Shown here piece by piece: positions 51,569 through 61,894 of a DNA stretch of 64,000 nt (positions are counted from its first letter, which is position 1; every line of letters starts with the position of its first letter). The stretch is from positions 9,572,616-9,636,615 of the forward strand of contig HG738139.1 of NCBI GenBank assembly GCA_000499405.2. Direction: 5' to 3'. The notes below the pieces were generated by a model. That model was not told where the DNA came from and made no database searches. It worked only from the letters and a program-made list of their open reading frames with translations. The position numbers were made by a program, and so were the translations under genes. This stretch comes from Onchocerca volvulus. Its lineage: Eukaryota > Nematoda > Chromadorea > Rhabditida > Onchocercidae.

Positions 51569-53930
51569 GAATTATCAATGGAATAACGATCCAACATAAT
51601 CTTTATTAATGAAATCAGGTCTTAACTTTTTTTCATCCTTACCGAATAAAAAAACTTGAAATGCGGTTTTAGAATCATTTTAATTATCACAATTGATCAG
51701 TGACCTTTCTCTAACCTTTCTCTTCATTAAGTAATTAAGGGAATCAAGCAGCAGTCTTTCACTGATGAAATTTTTGTTGTCTCTTTAACTTCTCAATTCG
51801 AAAACATACAACTTTGTGCTATTTTATCATATAAACAATAATCCAATCAGTTTTGATTTACTTAATTCGAACAAAATTTCCTTTTATCATCGACCGCTTT
51901 CTCGTAAAATGTCTCTTTGCTGCATGCGCTCAAAAGAAAATTTTTCAAATCGAAGATTGCAAGGAGCGATATTTGGTGAGATGGCTCTTATCTTCTCAGA
52001 TTACACTTCATTCGCCATTGAATTATACTAGCCGAAAAACTCATTTTCTATCATATTTTGAACAAATATCTCGAAATATTTTGATTGAAAAGTCGTCTTA
52101 AGTCTCAATTCATCGTTTTAGCTTCACATTTATAATACAAAGCATCTCCTTTCATCGATCAAAAAGCGCTTTGCATCATCATTGGCATTAAGTAGAAGAA
52201 GAAGATGAAGCTAAAAGGAGATTTAAACTACAACTGAAATATTATGCAGTTATGAAATTTGATGCTTTTAGCTTTGCTGTTTATTTGCTTGGAAGTTAAA
52301 GTTTGTAGTTCGTTGGCAATTTTCATGCGAAAAGGAGAAACCAAAAGTTTAGGCCTCGGCCTTCGATGTTTACAACAAGTATCAATTATTATGCATGCAG
52401 TCATGCAATGAGATGATGACGATGATGATTGCCCCCACGAAACACAATCCATGCCGATCGCTTTGCTATCCAAAGCTCATTTCATGGGCCTCATAATCAT
52501 TTGGTTGCTATTCCCAATGGCCTTAATGGCTTTTTCATCGAACATAATCCGCCTATCATGCTGTGTCGCACTATTTTTCTCAGTTGAAGATTCTTAGCAA
52601 AGCATGTCCATTTTGCTTGGTGGGAAAAGAAAAGAAACCAGCCATGATAAAAGTGAAGTTGTGAAAAATTCTTTCCTTAATTTCCTGCAAAATGCGCATT
52701 TGTTGACGCTTCTACTGCTTGTCTTGCGAAATTCCAGGCTGATTTATTACTCAGCTGTTTATCGATAGTACCAACCTGTATTTACCTATCGATACGCAAA
52801 TCAGAGCAAATGCTGTGCTATTTCTGTTTTCATTTTTACAGTTAAATTCATTCTCTTCTCTTCCACATTAATCAATTCATATTATGCAATGTGTGTCCAA
52901 CAAATAACACAAATTTTCATGCATTTTTTTTGTTGTTATTCTGTACAACTTCAACAGTTCGTGCTTTTATCGTTAGATTTCATTATTTCAGCTTTATGCA
53001 ATTTATTTATTTCTGTTCCGACTTATTTAGATGATGCCATTTATTTTGCTGGTATCGCCCTGAAAGTTACGAAAATTTTAAATATTTTAGAAGCTTGTAT
53101 TTCTAATCGAATCTTTGAATTTGATGGGAGAAATATATTTCATTTGATACCATTATTATGTAAGATATTGCCTTAATTTTGATAATCGATTCATAATATC
53201 GAATCTTAAATAGACTGCTTGTTGACTCATCTTAATTTGCTTGATGTTAAAGTATGAAGCATAGAACTTCCGATGTATGCATTGCCAAATATTATCATAA
53301 TTCGGTAATTCATATCTTAAATTTCTAGTTTTAAATTCCCAGATGGAAACGGAAAAATGAATCTTTTTCCTAGAATAATGAACTAATAATCAACGATACA
53401 TATGAGAAAGGTATGATAATGTGAACAATTAAACACAAAATGTGTAGTTTGCTTAATTTTTAAGATGGAAAACTGAAGAAGACAGCCTGTGATGATACAC
53501 GTAGAAGGAATCATAGATTTATTAATACCGTATCAATAATTTTTGAAGCAACAAGGAGCTATATTTGAGCTGTAAATTTCGATTTTAATATCATAAGAGA
53601 CAGAAATTAGCGATAAAGAAGACCTAACTATTTCAGGACAAGAGGATGAAATAGATAACAAATGAAGATTAGTGATAGTATCACTGAGCAGTGTGCAGTC
53701 CCATCTAATCATAGAAGTACCATATGATATCCTAAGGATTGCGAGATCGATTCCTAATTGTAACATAATTTTTTGAGGTCATTCAGATAAAGTGTGATGT
53801 CCGGCATAAAAATATGCTCATCAAGAAAATAAGAAAGGAGAAAAAATAGTAGTCTGTGCAAATGGGGACATATCTGAAGAGAGCGGTGGTCTTTTAATGA
53901 GGAAAAAGCTAAGCGTAACAAGCTTGGCCT
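51569..53930. other. Region of composition switch, no gene called
   Basis: The plus strand changes here from A-rich (left) to T/C-rich (right). A hydrophobic frame at 52889-53176 and a minus frame at 53766-53533 have no family or splice support. About 52430-52620 is GC-richer and lacks a convincing frame; it may be regulatory. Confidence 0.35.
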
Positions 53931-54330
53931 AGAAATGTGGAAAACAAGACCTGTGCCATGGAGAGATCAGAAATATCACAATTGGTGAACTGAGAAAGGC
54001 AAAGATAAACAAATCTGAAAGAATCGAACAGTGTTGAAGTCGTAGACCTCCACAAAGTTTGTGGAAATGAAAATTCGTGATCAAGACATGAATAGGTCAA
54101 CGACCTATGATCTCAACTTTCCTTGTTTTTCTACCTATACACTACGGTATACATGTGATCATGAAAACAACTGTATGAAAATTATACATGAAATGGTGGG
54201 AGCAAAGTTTAAACTTTGTTCCCATCATTTCACGGCTTTTATAGTAACCACAAATGACGATGGAGAAGAGAGTTTATCTTATTGTTTCCAAATTAAGTTG
54301 CTAATTAGGAACAAAACAACCATAGATTAA
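53931..54330 (+). other. Coding-like stretch with broken frames
   Basis: After an acceptor-like CCTAG near 53930 a frame reads CGKQDLCHGEIRNITIGELR and on to a stop. A second frame from about 54061 reads TYDLNFPCFSTYTLRYTCDH and GAKFKLCSHHFTAFIVTTND to a stop at 54330. The cysteine spacing resembles an extracellular fragment, but the frames do not join by a clear intron. I recognise no family. It contains the 44-bp palindrome. Confidence 0.22.
54189..54232. repeat. Near-perfect 44-bp palindrome
   Basis: The two 22-bp halves are reverse complements with two mismatches and no spacer; the centre lies between 54210 and 54211 (GTTTAAAC). The halves run TGAAATGGTGGGAGC...TTT and AAA...CCCATCATTTCA. 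Such a sequence can extrude a cruciform, bind a dimeric protein or form an RNA hairpin. Confidence 0.85.
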
Positions 54331-55898
54331 TTTTACCAAAAGTAATCTGCGTGAAATGTTATCAGTTAGAATATATATCAGTACAAAAATTCACTGAACA
54401 TTATCTCGCTAATATTTATAGACATTAAAGTGGAATTAGAAACATTGTTCCTTAGATGTGACTTGAATTCAGATGATCGTAAATAAAGATTACATTCTAA
54501 ATCCTTTTCATCCATGCTTATATTATGATTTCCCGATCTGTTTACTAGCTTGTTGAATTTTTCCACAATATCTAATGCTAAACATAACAGGCTTAGTAAA
54601 AGAGAAATACTTTGCTTCTAAGAAATAATTTCGATTAGCATTAAATCATTTCTTGTTTGAAAAGATGTCATATAACTTCATTTGGACAAATTATTTAATG
54701 ACAATGAAGCCTGGACCAGAGAAAGTAATAGCCAAGCGAGCTATTTCCTAAATGAGCAGAGGCTTTGATTTTATTGGGAAATCTCTAAAAAGCTAATCTT
54801 TGTTTTGATCGTAGTTTATTGTTGAATTTGACGACTATTTTTAGCATTTTTCACTTTCCATCGACATTTAACAGTGCTCTCTAAAATATCATTTATTGCT
54901 GCTCTATTGCTAGCTAAATTTCTCCCTGAAAATGGCTATTTTTTGAATAGATTTCTCTCATTTCTATCATTCGTTTTTCTTCAATTTTTAAAAATTTCTT
55001 AAATATGAAGCTTTTTCTTTTTCTGAAATTGTTGGATTGAAATAAGAGGTGAGAAAGATGGTCCCTCTCTGTTTTGATTTTTAATGGATAATTTCATGTC
55101 AAGCAGAACAATTTACTTGTTTTGAGTTAGCGATGAATCAAAGTTTTATTCGTTGGCAATGTCGAATCCTTCGCTGATGAATCTATTGCGCACTATTTTC
55201 GATTTTGGATGATAGCTGTGATATTTAGACGGGAAAATTGTTTCCAATGGAATCTACTGGAATGAAAAAGTGTACGAATGAATTGAACAGAAAGGAAGAA
55301 AATGTGGCAAAAGCCATTTCACTTTCTACTCCACCGCTTTTATGATCGTCAAAGCTTTGGACGCATTTCCAATTTTTTTATAATTGAAAAAATCAGCAAA
55401 TTTTTTCATTGCATTTTTTGCTCGCTACAAAAAAAAAAAAAAAAAGAAAGAAAAAAAAACTAAACCATTACTGAATAGATTCTTCATCCATTTGAAAACA
55501 ATAAATGAATGGATGATTTTGCAAACTTTTTAGCATCATTCATATTATTTAAGTGAGCATTCTTTTTTTTTCTTTTTTAAATTGCTCCAAGTTTTTATTC
55601 AATTTAGATATCTGGGTGAAGATGCAAGATGTTAATTAATTGACATAAATCAAGAAATTTAGATTTTGGCTAAACAAACCATTCTGATGGCTTTTAGCCA
55701 CAGCATAAATGTAGTTATTTAACTAATTTAATGGCTTGCCTTGAAAGAGAGATGATGCGGGGAAGATTATCAGGATGATTTCAGTGATAATTAACTATTA
55801 TGTCGCCTTCCCGGCGAATGTCTTAATTGCTTGAGAGTAATTAATAAATGTTTGTTTCAGCATTTTTATGTCACTTTATTTTGGCATAATCATTTCCA

Positions 55899-55940
55899 TC
55901 AATTCTCGACTTACATTTCTCTGTCCCAGTCGAGAATTGA
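55899..55940. repeat. 13-bp perfect stem with 16-base loop
   Basis: TCAATTCTCGACT at 55899-55911 is matched by its exact reverse complement at 55928-55940. It is a short hairpin of unknown role. At this length a chance origin is possible in 64 kb. Confidence 0.6.
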
Positions 55941-56026
55941 GAACGTCCCTCTTTTCTCAATCGCTGTTGACCATTGAAGTGGTGTGATTTTGCCTAGCAG
56001 CACCATTTTTTTTTTGTCGGCTGATC

Positions 56027-56068
56027 TGTATATGTATGTGTATGTATGTGTGTATGTGTGTATGTGTG
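56027..56068 (+). repeat. TG/TATG microsatellite
   Basis: Alternating TATGTATG and TGTGTATG units run over about 42 bp. It is a simple sequence repeat with no coding sense. Confidence 0.85.
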
Positions 56069-56985
56069 ATAGTAATAGTATGTCATTTACGATGGAATAC
56101 TCGACGGAGTCGCAAGTGCAGCTAAATGAAAGAAGAGGTCAGTAGGGTTAGGGAAAGAACAACATAAAAGTCCCTCTCTATCGTTTTGTGTGACCTTTGT
56201 CCACTACTACTCTTGGCTATTATTGAAGTGGAACTTTTCCCTAGCATCTTTTCTAATATCATCTGAATGTTCATATTCGTAACGTCCAACCTTCAGATAA
56301 ATCTCACTGAACTTGACGACAATGCTTCATACCTGTGACATTCTCCTCAACACTGAAGTCATTTGTAGCCATCAGATCAATGGCCAAATTAATGACTTAT
56401 ATGCATGAAAAAGCAAATCACTGTAACCTCACTGAATTATACCTTCGATTTCATTATTTTTACAATCAAAATTACTTCCTCTTGATTAGCTTTTAAAATT
56501 TGAAACTGAGATTATAGTCGAGGAAATAAATCATTCGGTGGATGTTTCATTTTCAACTTTCCCACTTAACAAATGAAGTGTATAGAAAAGCACATAATTG
56601 TTTGATGCTATTTTGAAATACTTCAAAAAAGAACGAAATCTATGACTAACTGCTGCTAGCATACATTTTGAGTGGTATTTTTTTTTTTTTTTGTTTGCTC
56701 ATACTGTTTTGCATTTTTTTTTTCAAATGAATTATCTTTTTATTTCAGCTTATATAATGTTATTTACACTTTTTTGAATATTTTAAGATCTGTACAAAAT
56801 TTTGTAACTTTTTAAATTTCAATCGTTTAGATTTGCATGCATTATATTGCCACTAATGAATGAAGAATCATTTTTATCTTAAAGTTTGATTATCGGTAAT
56901 TTGAACGATCAAATAGTGCACCAAATCAAATATGAAATATTTTATGCATACTTCTAATTGTATTCTCTAAGAAATTTTTAACAGT

Positions 56986-57575
56986 GTATGGTTGTTCATG
57001 CAGAAAAATAAGTTAGCTTCATGTATTTTAAAAATTTTAGATTATGTAAATCCGTTTTATCATTCCTATTCGACCTGTTGTACTTTCATTCATTGCTATC
57101 CTTCCGGATGGAATGGAAGTCTCTTTTTTAGAGCACTCAAAAATATTGATCTAAAATGTCGTGGAAAGCGATCAAGAAAATCATTTTTATGCAGTCGGGT
57201 CTCATCTGCAGTACCATCTTTACTAGTACATCTGATGCTCATATCAGTTTCATTCATTCTTTACTTCTTTAAGATTAAAAATAACAGATAAAAAGATGAT
57301 ATTTTCATGAATTTCAAATGAAACTCAAACTATTATATTAATTAGCAGAAAAAAGTTGTAGTAACATTTCACATCTTGCTGTACTTTAGTCAATATTCTA
57401 AAAAATAAATATTTATGTCAGGCAAATATTTTCCAGTAGTGTAACAAATAAACAGAAATTTAATATTTGAATTCACGACTTAAAATATATTAATGTTCTA
57501 GAAAATATAAGGAACGAAGGGTTGGAGAAGCTGTCGAACAGTGACTACCTTTGTTCCTCGAGATTGAATTTCGAA
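56986..57575 (+). other. Candidate plus-strand exons, unassigned
   Basis: After an acceptor-like TTCATGCAG (AG ending near 57002) a frame runs to a stop at 57291 (KILDYVNPFYHSYSTCCTFI, then RALKNIDLKCRGKRSRKSFL and a hydrophobic stretch). After a good TTCTAG acceptor at 57501 another frame reads NIRNEGLEKLSNSDYLCSSR to a stop. The NPFYHSY piece superficially recalls the NPxxY of G-protein-coupled receptors; nothing else supports that. They may be exons of one plus-strand gene. Confidence 0.25.
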
Positions 57576-57640
57576 ACACATAGTCATTTTGATGACCGAT
57601 AAGTTTCAAACTTATAAGTTTCAATAAGTTTCAAAAAATC

Positions 57641-57750
57641 GAACTTACTGATAATCTTTAGATCTTATAAAGTAGAGGAAAAAAGATTTTTCTTGATTTA
57701 AAAAGTCTTCTTTCAACTGCTTTATGAAATCTAAAGATTATCAGTAGTTC
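57641..57750. repeat. Long hairpin, about 50-bp arms
   Basis: The left arm (57641-57689) and right arm (about 57701-57750) are reverse complements with few mismatches. The core ACTGATAATCTTTAGAT pairs exactly, and the pairing continues through TATAAAGTAG against CTGCTTTATG. The loop is only about 12 bases. It could be a small-RNA precursor (long hairpin or miRNA-like) or a foldback element. A run of AAGTTTCAA repeats lies just to its left (57600-57635). Confidence 0.75.
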
Positions 57751-57783
57751 CATAAGTTTTACTCATAAATTTACTTTGGAACG

Positions 57784-57985
57784 CTCATGTTATGCATTTG
57801 GCAATCCGTAATGCTGCCTTCATTCAATATACAATTGCGTGGTGAATACTGGTGATTGCACATACGACAAAAGATCACCCGTATTGTTATTTTATTCGCA
57901 ACGCAATTTTACATCGAACGAAGCAGCAGCAGATCGATACTGTTGAAAAATATTCGACTTTATTCACGTTTGATCATCGGCGTTT
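57784..57985 (+). other. Coding-like island interrupted by one stop
   Basis: One frame reads NAHVMHLAIRNAAFIQYTIA, a TGA, then HTTKDHPYCYFIRNAILHRT and TVEKYSTLFTFDHRR, meeting a donor-like GTAAAT near 57985. The composition looks coding but I know no such family. The TGA, or a splice at GTGAAT just before it, breaks it. It could be a decayed exon or two exons. Confidence 0.22.
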
Positions 57986-60900
57986 GTAAATTATTTCATA
58001 CTATCCCGTATGAATCGAATAATGTAAGAGAAGGATGAATAGAATGATGAACTGAAGTAGTAGTAAATCTGAGCCTTATTTCACTATTCAGTAGCAATGC
58101 TTCTTTCTCATTTAATGATAGACTTCTTTTGAAGTGGTCAACGACACACAGTCTGTCAACCATCCATTGTGAGCGTTGTCGCTTTATTCATTAATGTACC
58201 ATTGGTAAATAGCCTGCAAAATGCGTCGGAATATATTAGATTTTCTCTCTGAATCAGACATATTCCGTATAGACTTGCATCATATTTTCAAATCATTCCA
58301 TATCTGTCATACAAATGAATTGACCTTTAAATAATGTTCTCCAATAGTCAACTGACCTCTATCCCTTACTCTTATTAACTTATTCGGAAACCGTCACTGG
58401 CATAGACAATGAAAGATTCAATTGATTGTTCTAGGAAACCTCACTAATTTTCAAGTTTGTGAATCATTCATTTTACTTTTTCATTTTTCGAATGACATTT
58501 TAATTCCAAATCACTAAATCATCATTAATTCAACAATATGATAGTATTTTGTTCATTCAAAACTTTGATTCTCGATCATTCGAGAAATCAAAGTGTTCGT
58601 TGGTTGGTTATTTTAGTTTCTTAGCTCTGTCACATTTAGTCATGCGTTATATTTGGGAAACTTTTTAATGCATTTATATATGTAAACAATGCGCTGGTAG
58701 TGACATTCGGATTATGGTTTGCAAAATTACTTTACGTTCGTCTGTCTTCTCAAAAATATATTTACAAAACATTTGAAAAAACTGTTTTGAGCGGTCGAAG
58801 ACATTGAATTTGTACCTTTATGCTCAATTGTCCTTGCTGATGAAACCTTCTATTGCACAAAGTTTCACTTTCACTCCTAGATCACCTGTATCTCCAGATG
58901 CATAGTATGAGGAGATACTTCTAGTGTAGGTAATTGTAGGTAATTTTTGTGTGGAGTAGAAGATATTACAGGTATTCGGTGATACTCAGCATGATGTGAT
59001 GATATATTTCGGTTACTTTCTCGCATCTCAGTTCATTACAGTGCCGTAATCTATGTTTCTCAAGTTGGTTGCTCTTTGGAAGCAATTTTTCAATAATTTG
59101 ATTGCACTTTGCACTCGTTAAGTTTCGGAGTGGTTGTTAGTTCTGAAGCATTCATTTCATCTGCTTTTTGCTTTTTCATTTTTTTTCTCCTACTATCTAG
59201 CTTGCATTATAATTTTTTTTGCTCCTCAAAAAATTTCAATCTTTCTTGTTATCCTCTTTTTAGAATTTGCAATCTTTCAAGCTCTCTTTTTCTATTTCTT
59301 GCACTTCGCCATTTTGATGATATGTTTAACTTTCAAAATGAGTGCCAGTAATGCCATTGTCGCTGACAATGTCTCCATCACAATTGTCACCATGTTGCTA
59401 TCACTATCGTCCACCATCGTGGCCATAGATATTATGATCAGCAATAGCGCTGAAAGTTGGGCCATAGCATCTGACAAACATAGCTGTATAAATTCATGAC
59501 AGTCAGAAGAAAGCAGATTAGCTTGAAAATCGACTAATAAATCTCGAGTAAAATAGTATTTTATAAATTGTGAATAACTAATTAATTTTCAGCAGCTCGA
59601 TATTTCTTTCGCATTGAAGAATAATTTATTTCGAGAAGGCATTTTCAAATAGGAAAATTTTTTGCAGAAAAATAATGATTACTTCATTTATGACATATTA
59701 GTGCAGTTATTGTCTTCTACATTATCATTACAAAAATCATTAGCATTTTTTTTTTTTTTATCATAGTTATAATTATCACTGAATGTTATGACCAACATTA
59801 TCATAATTATTGTCACCAATGGTGTCATCATTTTATTTAAATTTCAGCACATTGCCTATGAAAGATAATAATAGCATAAGTATGAGTTTAGCTTGAAGAT
59901 CAATTCATCCAAATTTATATTACTTTAATAATGACATTTGTGATGACAGATAATACAAAAATTTTGATCGGTTGCTGTTATTTTGAAGCGGATTTTTTGG
60001 ATATTTATAATTTTAAAAAAATTAACAAAAGAAAAGAAACAGCCTTATTCACTGTCATAAAGAAAGTCGAGTTCCGAATAATGAAATTTCCGATTACATT
60101 CCGGAACATGTTAAGGTGACACTAGCAGTTATCTCTTCTCGTAACTATTTATCTAATGACTCATTCAACTTAAGCGTTGAGTTTCCACCATTATAAAAAT
60201 TACTAAACTGAGCGAAGGTCACATCTGTTATCGTTCCAAGATTAAAATTGCAGTTTTAATTTTGATTCAATGTCACAATATCGATAGTTCCCTCGCAACA
60301 GCCTCTCTTCTATTATTATTTTTTCACTCTCTTTGTGGAATTGAAGAAGTCGCAAGAGGAAAATAGAGGACGGAGATCAGGGAGGTAATCAATGCACCAT
60401 CAAAATGTCGCCAATGCTACTTCCATCACTATCACTGTTATTGTCACGAATAGAGCAATATCACCATCACCACTACTAAAAAATCGCAAATTTAATGTTT
60501 TCTTTTATTAGCAATTTTTCTTTTCGAATAAATTAACAATCGATCATATTTGTCTGTTTACATAATGTTAGAATATTCACAATTTTTATGCTTAATTTTT
60601 GTTCTAATTTCAAGCTTTTCAAGCTATTGCAAGATTTAACCGTATTTTAAGTTTACGCCACAAATGGCTGGAATGATGAGTGATCAGTTCAAAGGTCGCA
60701 ATTTTAGATATATGGTAATCAACGACCTATTTTTCTAACATTATTTTGCTTCCAGAAGTAATGCAATTATATCTTTGGACTCTGCTTCGATAGTTTTTTA
60801 TATTTAGAAAAATCTCACTAGTACAGTGCATTTCAGGACAAATGATTAATGACTACTTCTTATCCGCTAATTTACCCTCATTAAATGATCACTTCAATGA

Positions 60901-61100
60901 AATCAATTAGAACAGAGTTCGAATAAGGTCATACTACCATCTTTCCATGCTTCATCCCTATTTTTTCTGAATATCATACGATATCACAACTTCTTTTTTG
61001 CATATGGAAAAGTTCGAACAGAAGACTTCTGCAATACTCATTTCATTTACAGTATCTTAAAAGTATTATCAAAGATGCATTCCTTTGAAGTCTCTTTTTT
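57986..61100. other. T/C-rich region without recognisable gene
   Basis: Strong T excess occurs on the plus strand (for example 59100-59330), together with degenerate ATC/ATT/CAC triplet stretches (59340-59480, 60400-60470). An ATG frame at about 60672-60720 (MAGMMSDQFKGRNFRYM) ends before a GTAATC donor-like site and could be a first exon, but it is too short to judge. The frame at 59134-59499 is hydrophobic and repeat-driven and is not called. Confidence 0.35.
58562..58594. repeat. Short perfect-type hairpin
   Basis: ACTTTGATTCTCGA and TCGAGAAATCAAAGT pair with one extra base, with a 4-base loop. It is a small inverted repeat of unknown role. Confidence 0.55.
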
Positions 61101-61138
61101 TACAACTTCTACTTTTCAGACTTGTGAGCAAGCGATAG

Positions 61139-61348
61139 TCAACAACTGTTTATTATGTTTTGTCTTTCGACAATGTTCCTTGTGGTGATGATTTGGTGGA
61201 GGTCAAAAGATCAAAACGTATAACATATTCTGATAACCAATCGACGAGGAGAAACCGAACCTTAAGCCGGTACCGATCGAAGAGCAGCAAGAAGATTGTA
61301 CGAACACTTCTATACACAGATTTAACGGTTGACAGTGACAACACATGA
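61139..61348 (+). other. Candidate basic/Ser-rich exon
   Basis: A plus-strand frame reads VYYVLSFDNVPCGDDLVEVK, then RRNRTLSRYRSKSSKKIVRT and ends TVDSDNT-stop. It is basic and Ser-rich with balanced codon use. It has no ATG and follows an acceptor-like GATAG. The antisense frame is also open, so a chance origin remains likely enough to keep confidence low. It may belong with the exon-like segment at 63240. Confidence 0.25.
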
Positions 61349-61894
61349 TGATGATGATGATGATGATGATGAGGACCGGTAGAAGAGCAGCATATCGACA
61401 AGGATGGCCCATTCTTGTCCTGTCCCTTCCCTCGCTCACCGTCGCCCGCCTGATCGATCTGTTCAGATCGCTATCCGTCCAATTCATCTTTTCCTCATCG
61501 TATATACTACCACCACCACCACCACCACCACCACCACCAATTGTGGGAGTGTTATGAAGTGTTGCTGAATGGACGGATGGATGTTAGCGAACAGAAGGGT
61601 TTTATTGCGATGGTGACGGATGGATGGATAGGTGGATGGATGGATGGATGGATGGATGGATGATGGTGAGTCGAGCTGTTGGGCATACATCGCCGCAAAT
61701 ACGACAACAGTTTTGCTTGCTGATGGCGATGACGATGGCGGTGATGGCGATGGCAAATGCGACGATAGGATTGACCGTTTCACCGTTTACTGTCCCCTCT
61801 TGGTAAAGTGGGAAAGAGCACGTAGCAGCAACCCAATGTTTCTGAGGTTGTTGGTCCCTTACTCCTTCCTCTTCCATTCATTCATTCATTCATT
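61345..61894 (+). repeat. Cluster of simple sequence repeats
   Basis: Four different microsatellites lie within 550 bp: ATG units (61345-61373), ACC units (61507-61539), GGAT units (61616-61664) and TTCA units (61874-61894). Degenerate GATGGC units lie at 61724-61755. The intervening sequence is GC-richer than the window average. Proline, histidine, isoleucine or serine runs predicted across them are artefacts. Confidence 0.85.

Larger units (their letters stand above)
54331..56985. other. T-rich (plus strand) non-coding region
   Basis: There are no supported genes. It holds homopolymer runs, a TG/TATG microsatellite and a short perfect hairpin (each listed). This is probably intron or intergenic DNA of a plus-strand unit. 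Confidence 0.4.

Noticed and set aside
57790..57850. Wnt-like peptide (AIRNAAFIQYTIA)
   Set aside because: Superficial likeness to the Wnt AF-YAI motif; no flanking Wnt cysteines or neighbouring Wnt exons.
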